Source: Phycisphaerales bacterium
GTDB lineage: Bacteria > Planctomycetota > Phycisphaerae > Phycisphaerales > SM1A02
Assembly: GCA_029260575.1 (NCBI GenBank)
Contig: JAJDDB010000016.1
Coordinates: 186,001-250,000 of the forward strand
Direction: 5' to 3'
DNA: 64,000 nt
Part shown: in pieces, positions 33,285-42,276 of the stretch
Numbering within the stretch: the first letter of the stretch is position 1
How the letters are laid out: each line of letters begins with the position of its first letter
Program-made: the position numbers and the translations under genes
Notes under the pieces: generated by a model
What the model was told of the DNA's origin: nothing
Databases searched by the model: none
The model's input: only the letters and a program-made list of their open reading frames with translations

Positions 33285-34579
33285 TTTGCCTCACGCACCG
33301 GCTTGGATTGTTTACGAATCGGCTGATCAACATCACCGGTGATAAGCCGCGCGCCACGCTGAAACACGAGATACGCCCACGCCCAGCGCAACACAACGAT
33401 GATGCGATTGCGAAATCCGATCAGGAAAAAGATGTGTATTAGGGCCCACCCCAGCCAGGCAATTGTGCCGCTGAGATGCAGGCCAAAGACGCTGCCGACC
33501 GCACGGGCTCTGCCGATCGTCGCCAACATACCCTTGTCGCGATATCGAAACGGCGTAGCCTGGCCATCATCACCAAGCGCGCGCCTCGCCAGAATCCTGG
33601 CGACATATTTGCCCATCTGAATTGCTGCGGGAGCAACGCCTGGTACGTCCGTGCCGGTCTCCGGGGCCCGACAATGCGCCAAGTCGCCGATGACGAAGAC
33701 ATTGTTGTGGCCGGGAATCGTCAGATCACCGCGCACCGGTACCCTTCCGTCTTTTTCCAGTTCGATTCCAAGTGTTTCAACAATCGGCGTGGCCCGGACG
33801 CCCGCCGCCCAGAAGACATTCTCTGCAGCAACTTGTTCGTTGCCAATCGTTACACCGGCGTCATCGATGTCGGTCACGAAACTGTTCAGCCGAACTTCCA
33901 CACCGAGCGCTTCGAGTTGTTGCTGCGCCTTCGCAGAAAGTTTCGCATCAAACGTCGGCAGCACACGATCAGTGCCTTCAATGAGAAGTACGCGTGCTGT
34001 GGTTGTATCAATCGAACGAAAATCACGGGGAATGGCCCGCCGAGCAATCTCGCTCATAGTTCCAGCCAGTTCCACACCCGTCGGCCCCGCGCCAATGACG
34101 ACGAACGTGAGCTTGGCCCGCCGTGTATCGTCATCGGTCTCGCGCTCTGCCTGTTCAAAAGCAAGTAGAAACCGTCTGCGCATCTCCAGCGCATCATCAA
34201 CGCTCTTCAGTCCCGGCGCATGGGCCTGCCAATTTTCATTGCCGAAATACGAATGTGTCATGCCTGTCGCCAACACGAGGTAGTCGTAATCGAGTACGCC
34301 GTCAGCAAGATGCAGTTGTTGCTTTTCCGTGTCGACACGACGCGCCTCGCCGAGCAGCACTTCTGCGTTGGCCTGCCTGCTGAAGATTCTGCGAATGGGT
34401 TCTGCGATATCTGCCGGCGAAAGCGCTGCGGTCGCTACTTCATATAACAACGGTTGAAACAGATGATGATTCCGCCGGTCGACAATGGTAATGCGAACGC
34501 GTGCGTTGCGCAGCGCTTTGCCACAGTACAACCCGCCGAATCCGCCGCCGACCACAACGACATGCGGGCGACCGTTCAT
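33281..34579 (-). CDS. ndh: type II NADH dehydrogenase (NDH-2)
   Basis: About 432 residues from the ATG at 34579. It passes electrons from NADH to quinone without pumping protons. The FAD motif is VVVVGGGFGGLYCGKALR near the start, with ITIVDRRNHHLFQPLLYEVA. The NADH motif VIGAGPTGVELAGTMSEIA lies near residue 165. VFVIGDLAHC is the second FAD-binding motif. The end has GTIAWLGWALIHIFFLIGF, an amphipathic membrane-attachment segment typical for NDH-2. An in-frame extension of up to 32 codons upstream, including GTG, is possible but less typical. Confidence 0.93.
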   Translation of the reverse strand: MNGRPHVVVVGGGFGGLYCGKALRNARVRITIVDRRNHHLFQPLLYEVATAALSPADIAEPIRRIFSRQANAEVLLGEARRVDTEKQQLHLADGVLDYDYLVLATGMTHSYFGNENWQAHAPGLKSVDDALEMRRRFLLAFEQAERETDDDTRRAKLTFVVIGAGPTGVELAGTMSEIARRAIPRDFRSIDTTTARVLLIEGTDRVLPTFDAKLSAKAQQQLEALGVEVRLNSFVTDIDDAGVTIGNEQVAAENVFWAAGVRATPIVETLGIELEKDGRVPVRGDLTIPGHNNVFVIGDLAHCRAPETGTDVPGVAPAAIQMGKYVARILARRALGDDGQATPFRYRDKGMLATIGRARAVGSVFGLHLSGTIAWLGWALIHIFFLIGFRNRIIVVLRWAWAYLVFQRGARLITGDVDQPIRKQSKPVREAK

Positions 34580-34693
34580 ATCGCCGGACCCCCAGCCGGG
34601 TTGTGCGTGCGTTGTTTGTTGCGCCACGTGTATTGCGTTGATCCTATACGCCCAACGGCCGAATGGTGCGGGCAATCAAAAACGGCACGTCGA

Positions 34694-34722
34694 TTGAACC
34701 TGACAACCCGCCGTCGTAGACT
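34694..34722 (+). promoter_or_regulatory. canonical promoter upstream of gapA
   Basis: TTGAAC (34694-34699) and TAGACT (34717-34722) are separated by 17 bases, a good housekeeping-type promoter. It would start a leader of about 65 bases ending in GGGAG (34783-34787) 9 bases before the gapA ATG. This contrasts with the many leaderless-looking genes in the window. Confidence 0.6.
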
Positions 34723-34796
34723 GTGGGCTTTGATGCGCTGCCGCCCGGCATGCCGCTTCTGCGTTCATTTCCTCTTGCCCATGGGAGCCTTCGATC

Positions 34797-35819
34797 ATGC
34801 CCATCAAGGTTGGCATTAACGGCTTCGGTCGAATCGGCCGGCTGGTCTACCGCAACGCGCTGCAGCGCAACAACATCGAGATTGTTGCTGTCAACGATCT
34901 CGTGCCTGCGGACGGCCTTGCGTACCTGCTGAAATACGACAGCGTTCACGGCCGTCTGGACTATGATGTCACCGCCACCGATGACAGTTTCACCTGCGAT
35001 GGCAACACGACCCGCTGCGTCAGCGTCAGGAACCCTGCGGAACTTCCGTGGAAGCAATTGGGTGTTGACTACGTACTCGAATCCACCGGCCTGTTCACAC
35101 AGTACGACGATGCAGCCAAACATCTGGAAGCCGGCGCCAAACGCGTTCTGCTTTCTGCGCCAACGAAAAGCCCGGATCAGGTGCCGACGTTTGCGTACAA
35201 GGTGAACCATGAAAAATACAACCCGGACAGTGATCGAATCATCTCCAACGCCTCATGCACGACCAACTGCCTGGCGCCGATCGCTAAGGTCGTCAACGAT
35301 TCGTTCGGCCTGGCGGAAGGATTGATGACGACGATTCATGCAGTCACAGCAACGCAGCTGACGCAGGATGGTCCCAGCCGAAAGGATTTCCGTGGCGGGC
35401 GTAATGCGTATGTCAACATCATTCCCGCATCCACCGGTGCCGCCAAGGCGGTCGCGCTGTGCATTCCCGATCTCAAGGGCAAGATCACCGGCATGGCGAT
35501 GCGCGTGCCCGTCGCAGACGTTTCAGTTGTCGATCTCACGTTCAAGACGGACAAGTCGACCTCGCTTGACGCTATCAATGCTGCGATGAAAGCCGCTGCA
35601 GACGGACCAATGTCCGGCGTGCTCGGGTACACCGAAGACGAAGTTGTATCCAGCGATTTCATCAGCGACTCGCGCAGCAGTATCTACGATGCCGGCGCAG
35701 GCATCGAGTTGAATGATCACTTCTTTAAGATCGTAAGCTGGTATGATAACGAGATGGGGTACGCCTCCCGCTGTGTGGATATGCTCCTGATGATGGCGGA
35801 GAAAGACGGTCTCGGCTGA
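34797..35819 (+). CDS. gapA: glyceraldehyde-3-phosphate dehydrogenase
   Basis: 340 residues. It oxidises glyceraldehyde 3-phosphate to 1,3-bisphosphoglycerate with NAD(P). The cofactor motif [12 protein letters not shown] is at the start, the catalytic Cys is in [12 protein letters not shown] (near residue 155) and the Cys-partner His in [19 protein letters not shown] near the C-terminus is invariant. It is the first gene of an operon; the next gene begins 3 bases after its stop. Confidence 0.97.
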   Translation: MPIKVGINGFGRIGRLVYRNALQRNNIEIVAVNDLVPADGLAYLLKYDSVHGRLDYDVTATDDSFTCDGNTTRCVSVRNPAELPWKQLGVDYVLESTGLFTQYDDAAKHLEAGAKRVLLSAPTKSPDQVPTFAYKVNHEKYNPDSDRIISNASCTTNCLAPIAKVVNDSFGLAEGLMTTIHAVTATQLTQDGPSRKDFRGGRNAYVNIIPASTGAAKAVALCIPDLKGKITGMAMRVPVADVSVVDLTFKTDKSTSLDAINAAMKAAADGPMSGVLGYTEDEVVSSDFISDSRSSIYDAGAGIELNDHFFKIVSWYDNEMGYASRCVDMLLMMAEKDGLG

Positions 35820-35822
35820 TTT

Positions 35823-36296
35823 ATGACGCGCGCGACAAAATCCGAGGACCGAACACGTAACAAGACTATCATTGGGTGGCGTGAGTACATCGAGCTTCCC
35901 GAGTGGGGCATTGATCAGATCAAGATCAAAGCGGACACCGGAGCACGTACCAGCGCGATTGATGTGCGAGATGTCGAGGAATTGCCCAACAATCGTGTCC
36001 GCTTCTATGCGGTGATCGCGCGTGGCGAATCTCCAAAGCTCGTCGCGGTGGAAGCGGATGTCGTTCGCAGAACGCGCATCAAGAGCAGTTTCGGTGCGGC
36101 TCACGATCGACTGGTCGTGCGCACGCGCCTTCGGATGGGCCTGATCGAAAAGGACGTTGATCTCAGCCTTGTCAGTCGGAAGAATATGCTGGTTCGGGTT
36201 CTGCTTGGCAGACATGCGCTGGAGCCGGATTTCATAGTTGACCCCGCCCGGCGGTACATGCTCGGCGGCCGAAAACGAAAGAAACGCACCGCCTGA
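35823..36296 (+). CDS. RimB-like retropepsin-type protease (putative ATP-dependent zinc protease family)
   Basis: 157 residues. The core GWREYIELPEWGIDQIKIKADTGARTSAIDV has the DTGAxTSA signature of the aspartic (retropepsin-like) PF05618 family. DLSLVSRKNMLVRVLLGRHALEPDFIVDPARRY is the second conserved block. Members lie next to rimK in Pseudomonas and other bacteria, where RimB works with RimK on ribosomal protein S6. It starts 3 bases after gapA and 53 bases before rimK. The ATP-dependence in the family name is historical and not visible in the sequence. Confidence 0.9.
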   Translation: MTRATKSEDRTRNKTIIGWREYIELPEWGIDQIKIKADTGARTSAIDVRDVEELPNNRVRFYAVIARGESPKLVAVEADVVRRTRIKSSFGAAHDRLVVRTRLRMGLIEKDVDLSLVSRKNMLVRVLLGRHALEPDFIVDPARRYMLGGRKRKKRTA

Positions 36297-36349
36297 AACA
36301 CACTCAAACTGTCGCACGATCGAATCTCACCTATTGAAAGCAGCACGCA

Positions 36350-37543
36350 ATGATTCTTGGCATCCTTAGTCGCGGCCCTCGCCTGTATAGCACCCGGCGC
36401 CTGAAAGAGGCTGCCGTGGCCCGCGGGCACACTGTCAAGGTGCTGAATCCGCTGGATTTTTCTATCTACGTCGAACCCCAGCGTCCCGAATTGTTCTATC
36501 GAAACAAACCGGCGCCCAATCTCGATGCGGTCATTCCGCGCATCGGCGCATCGGTGACATATTTCGGGACTGCAGTCGTGCGACAATTCGAGCAGATGGA
36601 TGTCTTTTGCGCGAACACCGCTGGCGGTATCTCCAACTCACGTGACAAACTGCGCTCGCTGCAGATTTTGTCGAAATTCGACATCGGAATCCCGCAGACC
36701 GAATTTGTCCGCAGGAAGCAAGACGTGCTGCCTGCCATCGAACGTGTTGGCGGCGCGCCGGTCATCATTAAACTGCTCGAAGGTACGCAAGGTGTCGGCG
36801 TGATTCTTGCGGATTCAATCAAGATCGCAGAAGCCATTATCGAAACTCTGCAATCCGCAAAGCAGAACGTTCTCATTCAGAAATTTGTCGCTGAAAGCAA
36901 AGGCCGTGACGTGCGCGCGTTTGTTGTCGGCGACACCGTAGTCGCGGCGATGCGCCGCACCGCGCAGGGCCAGGAATTTCGCAGCAACGTCCATCGTGGC
37001 GGCCGGACCGAAGCTCTGGAACTTTCCGATACGTATCAACAAACCGCAGTACGCGCAGCGCAAATCATGGGCCTGCAGGTGGCCGGTGTCGACATGCTGG
37101 AAACCAGCAGCGGCCCGCAGGTTCTGGAAGTCAACTCATCACCAGGACTTGAAGGCATCGAAGGCGCGACGAAGATCGATGTGGCTGGTGCAGTTATCGA
37201 TTATGTCTCTGACCGTGTGCAATTCCCTGAGATGGACATTCGCCAGCGACTTACTGTCACCAAGGGTTACGGCGTCAGCGAACTTCCCCTGCCGGGGAAT
37301 TCCGAACTCCTCGGCAAGACGATTCAGGATTCCGGTCTGCGTGAGAAGGACATCGTCATTCTCATGCTGGCGCGTGAAGGCCGAAACATCTCTAACCCGC
37401 GCACCGATCGCGTGTTGCAAGCGCACGATCGATTGCTGTGCTATGGCAAACTCGAAACCATGAAACAGTTCCTGCCGCTTCGGCGCAAGCGCAAACGAAA
37501 GAAAACTGTCGCTCAACCGGATGTGCAGACGTCCTCGGGTTGA
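36350..37543 (+). CDS. rimK: RimK-like glutamate ligase with C-terminal RCK_C domain
   Basis: 397 residues. RimK adds glutamate residues to ribosomal protein S6 using ATP. Residues about 1-295 are the RimK ATP-grasp enzyme: ILGILSRGPRLYSTRRLKEAA, PRIGASVTYFG, NSRDKLRSLQIL, VIIKLLEGTQGVGVIL, FVAESKGRDVRAFVVGD and VLEVNSSPGLEGIEGAT. Residues about 305-375 (ELPLPGNSELLGKTIQDSGLREKDIVILMLAREG, ending in DRLLCYGKLETMKQFL) form a TrkA-C/RCK_C domain, a small ligand-binding regulatory fold. E. coli RimK is about 300 residues and lacks this addition. It sits in an operon with a RimB homologue. Confidence 0.93.
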   Translation: MILGILSRGPRLYSTRRLKEAAVARGHTVKVLNPLDFSIYVEPQRPELFYRNKPAPNLDAVIPRIGASVTYFGTAVVRQFEQMDVFCANTAGGISNSRDKLRSLQILSKFDIGIPQTEFVRRKQDVLPAIERVGGAPVIIKLLEGTQGVGVILADSIKIAEAIIETLQSAKQNVLIQKFVAESKGRDVRAFVVGDTVVAAMRRTAQGQEFRSNVHRGGRTEALELSDTYQQTAVRAAQIMGLQVAGVDMLETSSGPQVLEVNSSPGLEGIEGATKIDVAGAVIDYVSDRVQFPEMDIRQRLTVTKGYGVSELPLPGNSELLGKTIQDSGLREKDIVILMLAREGRNISNPRTDRVLQAHDRLLCYGKLETMKQFLPLRRKRKRKKTVAQPDVQTSSG

Positions 37544-37558
37544 TCAGCAGCTATACAC

Positions 37559-38695
37559 ATGCCAAAACGCAAACGACAACTCGTCATTGCGGGGCAGCGC
37601 ATCCGACGGGGTGAGACGCGCGACCTGCGCCTGAAGATCAGCGAGACATACACGGGCGAACCCGTGTCATTGCCGATTCGTGTGATACGCGGGCCGCGCT
37701 CCGGGCCGGTCATTTTTCTCACTGCTGCTGTCCATGGCGATGAAGTCAACGGCACCGGCATCATCCGCGAGCTGACGTTCGGCAAACCGCCTGCCCTGCG
37801 CAACGGCACGCTCATTTGCATTCCGGTCGTCAACGTCTTTGGTTTCCAACGCCATGAACGCTATATGCCCGATCGGCGTGATCTCAATCGGATGTTTCCT
37901 GGCTCGCCCAACGGAAGCCTTGCTTCGCGCATCGCCAATCGGCTGTTCAAAGAGATCATTTCCAAATGTGATTTTGGTATCGATCTGCATTCCGCTGCGA
38001 CGTATCGCACGAATTATCCCAATGTTCGTGGCGATCTGTCGATCCCCGGCGTGCGCAGACTCGCCCAAGCGTTCGGCTGCGAACTCATCGCTTCAGGCAA
38101 GGGGCCCGATGGCGCGCTGCGCCGCGTTGCCTGCGACGCAGGCGTGCCAACGATCATTCTTGAAGCAGGCGAGGTCGCCAAGATTGAACCGTATGTCATG
38201 GACATCGGGCTGCAGGGTATTCACAACGTGCTTATCGATCTTGAGATGATCAAGGGCACGCGCGTGCTGCCGATCTATCAAACCGAAGTGCATCGCACGA
38301 CCTGGGTGCGCGCGGAGCTCGGTGGTTTGCTGCGTTTTCATGTCGCACCCGGCGATCTTGTCGAAGGTGGGCAACCCATAGTGACGTGCGAATCGGTCTT
38401 CGGCGATGCGCAGTCCGTCTTGATCGCACCGAGTAACGGTATTGTGCTCGGCATGGTGACGCATCCCGCAGTAAACCCTGGCGAACCTGTATGTCACATC
38501 GCGCAGCCGCGCAAGAGTCTGAAGCGCATTCGCAAACTGCTTGCACAAGCAGCAGAACATGGTGATGAACAGGCGCTGCGTCTTGCGCGTGCGGGAATTG
38601 TCGTGCAGGATCACGACGATATGCCGCAAGCGGAGCCGCCGATGAAGCAGAAACAGAAGAAAAAGACCCGCTCGACATCGGTCGCAGCAGAGTAG
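37559..38695 (+). CDS. succinylglutamate desuccinylase/aspartoacylase family deacylase
   Basis: 378 residues. This zinc carboxypeptidase-like family removes acyl groups from N-acyl amino acids. The zinc site is AVHGDEVNGTG (H and E) and FGIDLHSA (H), with the substrate Arg in NRMFPGSP and catalytic Glu in TIILEAGE. The C-terminal ~60 residues are Lys/Gln-rich and probably disordered. It follows rimK by 15 bases. In a rimB-rimK operon it could act on glutamylated or acylated products; this is inference. It is not AstE proper, since no arginine-catabolism genes are near. Confidence 0.88.
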   Translation: MPKRKRQLVIAGQRIRRGETRDLRLKISETYTGEPVSLPIRVIRGPRSGPVIFLTAAVHGDEVNGTGIIRELTFGKPPALRNGTLICIPVVNVFGFQRHERYMPDRRDLNRMFPGSPNGSLASRIANRLFKEIISKCDFGIDLHSAATYRTNYPNVRGDLSIPGVRRLAQAFGCELIASGKGPDGALRRVACDAGVPTIILEAGEVAKIEPYVMDIGLQGIHNVLIDLEMIKGTRVLPIYQTEVHRTTWVRAELGGLLRFHVAPGDLVEGGQPIVTCESVFGDAQSVLIAPSNGIVLGMVTHPAVNPGEPVCHIAQPRKSLKRIRKLLAQAAEHGDEQALRLARAGIVVQDHDDMPQAEPPMKQKQKKKTRSTSVAAE

Positions 38696-38698
38696 CGA

Positions 38699-38755
38699 GC
38701 TGTCTGCATCCACCCCGCACGCTCAGCATGACCAGGTGCTGGGGACGTAGACAGC
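38699..38755. terminator. imperfect hairpin at the convergent gene end
   Basis: GCTGTCT (38699-38705) pairs with AGACAGC (38749-38755), with CCCC/GGGG and CAGCA/TGCTG inside, forming a long imperfect hairpin between the gapA operon and the minus-strand gene at 38767. No U-run follows, so it may act as a bidirectional or Rho-assisted terminator. Confidence 0.4.
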
Positions 38756-38766
38756 ACGTATCTGAT

Positions 38767-39033
38767 TCAGTGGTCGTTGTCGCCGATGACTTCGTCTTCA
38801 AACGTCGCCAGGACCAACGGCAGCGCGATAAACAGCATCAACACAAAACCCATGAACGAAGCAATAAAGACGAATTTCAAATCAAAGAACATGAAACCCA
38901 CGAGAATTGCGCCAACGAACAACGGAACGATGATCTTGGCCAAGAGCCACGCAGCCCGACCGAGCATCTCCAGAGGCACGATGTCCCGCTCATCTGATTC
39001 GTCTATTGCGCCGGGCGTTGTTGGATCTGCCAT
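38767..39033 (-). CDS. small membrane protein
   Basis: 88 residues with two membrane helices (about 27-47, AAWLLAKIIVPLFVGAILVGFM, and 53-74, FVFIASFMGFVLMLFIALPLV) and acidic ends. A GTG lies one codon upstream of the ATG at 39033, and no ribosome binding site is clear. It stands alone, convergent with the gapA operon. The function is unknown. Confidence 0.62.
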   Translation of the reverse strand: MADPTTPGAIDESDERDIVPLEMLGRAAWLLAKIIVPLFVGAILVGFMFFDLKFVFIASFMGFVLMLFIALPLVLATFEDEVIGDNDH

Positions 39034-39126
39034 CACTGTTCAATCCCTTGTCGAAAAAATACTTGCAGAACCCTCTGAAACGAAACTTTCGCCAGTATAG
39101 AGCACGCTGCGTCGCCTGTGCAGCGG

Positions 39127-39486
39127 CTAGTTGCCAAGCCGCTCACCAAGCACAGTCGGCTCAGTCGCATGCGAGTCGTAGCGGCCGTTTAGAAATCGAA
39201 CCACCAGCGCCTCCGCAGGCACGATCAAACCGGACCGCTTGGGCAGATAAATCCATCGTGCTGCTTCGCGCTGGGCAGGAGACCCGAGCAGGATCAACAC
39301 CTCTGCCTTGCTGAGACCGGGCTGGAGCTGCTTTGCCTGACGTTTCACGTAGTCGTAGTCGTATTTCTGTGAGGCCGTTGCGCGGGCCTGCTCAGCAGTC
39401 AACGCCTGATCACCGGTGCAGCCAACGACGCCTCCGATCAACGCCAACCCAACCAACAACAATCCCACGCTTCTCACTCGTCGCAT
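39127..39486 (-). CDS. BamE/SmpA-like lipoprotein
   Basis: 119 residues. The lipobox is GVVGC near residue 23. The segment QLQPGLSKAEVLILLGSPAQREAARWIYLPK matches the SmpA/OmlA pattern (PGMskxEVxxxLGxP), and VVRFLNGRYDS fits the final strand. It is the second such lipoprotein in the window. It lies 90 bases downstream of the 38767 gene's start region, on the same strand. Its role in outer-membrane assembly is inferred from the family only. Confidence 0.8.
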   Translation of the reverse strand: MRRVRSVGLLLVGLALIGGVVGCTGDQALTAEQARATASQKYDYDYVKRQAKQLQPGLSKAEVLILLGSPAQREAARWIYLPKRSGLIVPAEALVVRFLNGRYDSHATEPTVLGERLGN

Positions 39487-39524
39487 ATTTCTATTCCCAA
39501 CACGCGTAATTCTGATCCGCTACA

Positions 39525-41150
39525 TCAACCCTCGTACGGCACCTGCCGCAGTTCGTATTCATTGATCTGTTTCAGCTCATCAGCCGGCAGCTCACCGATA
39601 CTGTTATAGCGCGCGATGATTGGCTGCGGATCATCCAACGCAAGTTCGCCGTGCATCTGGAATTTGCGATCGAGCAATCCATTCAGATCGGAATTGGTGT
39701 TTCGCGCATGACCTGCCGGATACATCACCAATCCGCTGTCAAACGTCGTGCCGTTGCTGTCTGTCATGATCAGCGCCGTCGGAATACCATCGGGATACTT
39801 GGCGTCATACTCCGCGCCGCCATGGGCAAATGAGATCTTCTTCATCAGCCCGCGCGTGACAGGGTGAAAGATCGCATCGTCAGTCTCTGCGTAATCAAAC
39901 GGCGACAACATCAGAGCTTTCCAGATTTCATCGTTCGCGCCGCCACCGGCTGGAAGACTTCCGTGTTGTTGTTTGTATTCGATCGCCTTGCGCAAGAGCG
40001 TCGCCACGATGTATGCCATGGAATGGTCTGCAGATTGTCGCGACTTCGGGTCCATCTTTGCGGGGTTGCCGATGATTCCAAATGCGGGTTCGTAGGCAAG
40101 GATCTTGATTTCGCGAATTGACTCACCGTTGGGATCATTGAGCAGATGCGGATTGGCTGCGACGTGATCGATGATTGCCTGCAGCGCGCCTGCGCTTTGG
40201 TGCTCATACAACCCGATCTTGAAATGCATTCCCATGACCGCAAAATCACTGCCGGAATGGCTCAACACCAGATCGAACGGCGATGGCGCGGATTCAGTCC
40301 AGCGCTGCTCGCCTTTCGTCGTCGGTTCAAAGAAGCGGAAAATCGCTTCGGGATTGCGGAAGATATCGCGCGGACCGATGAAACCCTTCATTGACCGCTG
40401 CATTGCAAGCACCGCAACTTCGGTGCTGATCGCTGCGCTCGCGCCTTTGCTGTCGGACAGTTGTTTGCCTGCGCGGATCGCCCGCCAGGGAATGTAATGC
40501 GCCACCACCATTCCGATGGCGCTTTCGATTTGTTCTGCAGTTGCGCCCATCATCGCGCCATACGTCGCAGCACTGGCAATTGCGCCGTGCACAACGTGGT
40601 CAATTTTGTAACTTTTCAGTGAAAAGACCTCTGCAAGACGCCCCCGGATTTCATCGAGCAGGATCATGCCCCGCAGCGCGAACGTGCCGTCTTTATGAGC
40701 AAGTTGCGATGCAGCTAATGCGACGGGATAGAAATCGTTGTGGCCGAACTCACCTGCGGCATGGCCGAGCTTCGGGTTGTAGCCGAAGTTTGTCCCGTTG
40801 CTGTCCCATTCGCGCACAGCGCTGCTGTTTGCGACGATTGCTTTTTCGGGGTGAACGGTTGCGCTGTTGCCGAAGATCGTCGTGCCCCCGGAAGTGGACA
40901 CAGCATATTCAAGCGCTTCTTCCCGCAACACGCGCGGCGCGTTGGTCCCAAGCGCGATCGCGCTCAAACCGCACAGCACACTGTCGGTGAAGAACTGGAC
41001 CGTGCGCGTGCGCACGGATTCATCGGGGTTGCCGATGGTTCCGTTCATGAAGTCAACAGCAAACTGCCCGATGCCGAGCGCCTGGTTGCTGTCAGCCGGA
41101 AGCGCGGTCGTGGTGTCAGTGGTCGTCGGCGTTGCGGTGGCGGTCGTCAT
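39525..41150 (-). CDS. prpD: MmgE/PrpD family protein
   Basis: 541 residues from the ATG at 41150. PrpD proteins dehydrate 2-methylcitrate in propionate breakdown, and related proteins act on other citrate-like compounds. Family features are DSVLCGLSAIALG near the start, SSAVREWDSNGTNFGYNPKLGHAAGEFGHND and DPKSRQSADHSMAYIVATLLR, then FHPVTRGLMKK near the C-terminus. The N-terminal 30 residues are Thr-rich. The usual prpB and prpC neighbours are absent, so the exact substrate is uncertain. Confidence 0.9.
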   Translation of the reverse strand: MTTATATPTTTDTTTALPADSNQALGIGQFAVDFMNGTIGNPDESVRTRTVQFFTDSVLCGLSAIALGTNAPRVLREEALEYAVSTSGGTTIFGNSATVHPEKAIVANSSAVREWDSNGTNFGYNPKLGHAAGEFGHNDFYPVALAASQLAHKDGTFALRGMILLDEIRGRLAEVFSLKSYKIDHVVHGAIASAATYGAMMGATAEQIESAIGMVVAHYIPWRAIRAGKQLSDSKGASAAISTEVAVLAMQRSMKGFIGPRDIFRNPEAIFRFFEPTTKGEQRWTESAPSPFDLVLSHSGSDFAVMGMHFKIGLYEHQSAGALQAIIDHVAANPHLLNDPNGESIREIKILAYEPAFGIIGNPAKMDPKSRQSADHSMAYIVATLLRKAIEYKQQHGSLPAGGGANDEIWKALMLSPFDYAETDDAIFHPVTRGLMKKISFAHGGAEYDAKYPDGIPTALIMTDSNGTTFDSGLVMYPAGHARNTNSDLNGLLDRKFQMHGELALDDPQPIIARYNSIGELPADELKQINEYELRQVPYEG

Positions 41151-41281
41151 TGAGATTCTCAAGCGAGCAGTGTTTGAATGATGCGTATCCCCAAGATGCC
41201 GCCTCTGAGTCTACAAAGGGGTGGGCACAAGCGAGTTCCACAGTGTAGCGATGACAGCCCACGCCGCGCTGATATCCTGAC

Positions 41282-42034
41282 ATGCACATGCGCCGACACC
41301 TGCGCCAGTTCACCATCTGCCTCGTCCTCGGCATCATCACTACCGTTGCCGTGTCATGGGCATGCGCGTATCTCGTACAGATCGATCCGCTTGCAACACC
41401 ACAATGGAGACGGATTGACCACGAGTCACGCAATGCGTGGTGGGATATTGCATTCCAACAAACGGCCGGCGGAGCAAGGCTGGTCGCTGATGGCTTACGA
41501 GATTTGCCGCCAACCGACAATGCGCCCAGCCTCAGTATCAGGTTGTTCGCACCTATCACAACTCTTGAGCAGCTACCGCGATGGCTGGACGACGACTATG
41601 AATCTCAACCTCCCGATCCGGAATCAAGGATCTGGGACTGGATTGTCCATGATGCACGAGGCTGGCCCCTGCTGACGATGCAATCGAAATCAAGAATCTT
41701 GATACAGCCGCTCGCAACACCAAGGGTTGCAGTCGAATCCACCGATGGCATTTATTGGATGGCCGCCGATAATCAAACATCGATGAACAAGGCAATCACT
41801 ACTACGCCTCGAAGTATTCCCTGGCACCCGCGCATCCTCCCCCTGCGCCCCATATGGCCGAACTTTGCGTACAGCGTTCTGTCCTACGCCGGCATGGCGT
41901 GGCTGTTGCTCATCGCATCGCGCGAAATCCGTCAACTCATTCGAAGACAACGTGGCAAGTGTCCGCGCTGCGGCTACGACCTGCGCGGCGGTGCATCCGG
42001 CGAATGCTCCGAATGCGGAACAATTCGCGCTTGA
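41282..42034 (+). CDS. membrane protein with C-terminal zinc ribbon
   Basis: 250 residues (another ATG at 41288). Membrane segments lie at about 12-31 (FTICLVLGIITTVAVSWACAYL) and about 198-217 (NFAYSVLSYAGMAWLLLIAS), with a large extracytoplasmic region between them. The C-terminal end CPRCGYDLRGGASGECSECG is a zinc ribbon of the CxxCGYDLR...CxECG type, also present in the 27925-28911 gene. Such ribbons are a hallmark of Phycisphaerae proteins, with unknown function. A TATCCT hexamer lies 3-9 bases before the candidate starts. Confidence 0.8.
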   Translation: MHMRRHLRQFTICLVLGIITTVAVSWACAYLVQIDPLATPQWRRIDHESRNAWWDIAFQQTAGGARLVADGLRDLPPTDNAPSLSIRLFAPITTLEQLPRWLDDDYESQPPDPESRIWDWIVHDARGWPLLTMQSKSRILIQPLATPRVAVESTDGIYWMAADNQTSMNKAITTTPRSIPWHPRILPLRPIWPNFAYSVLSYAGMAWLLLIASREIRQLIRRQRGKCPRCGYDLRGGASGECSECGTIRA

Positions 42035-42276
42035 TCCGGCTTCGAAATCACCGGCAGCCTCGAAGACGACGAAATGCCCCTGTCCAGGCAGTGGCAGTGA
42101 CGGCGCCGATTCATCGATCACGCAAATCCGGTGAATTCCTGCTTGCACACATTAGTATCGCGCTGTATTCTCTGTGAGTTGAACGGTCAATCAAGATCAA
42201 ATCGGCTCTGAGAAGTTGGAAACGTGGATTGGTGTTCATCATAATCTGACAGGCCCTTCTGGCCGGATCAGCGAAC

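Noticed and set aside
35523-36317. 264-codon frame on the minus strand
   Set aside because: Antisense to gapA and the RimB-like gene, with no features of its own.
42061-42134. SEC-C-like CPCPGSGS motif downstream of the 41282 gene
   Set aside because: It occurs in a frame antisense in character to real coding signal and lacks the rest of the SEC-C pattern; taken as chance.
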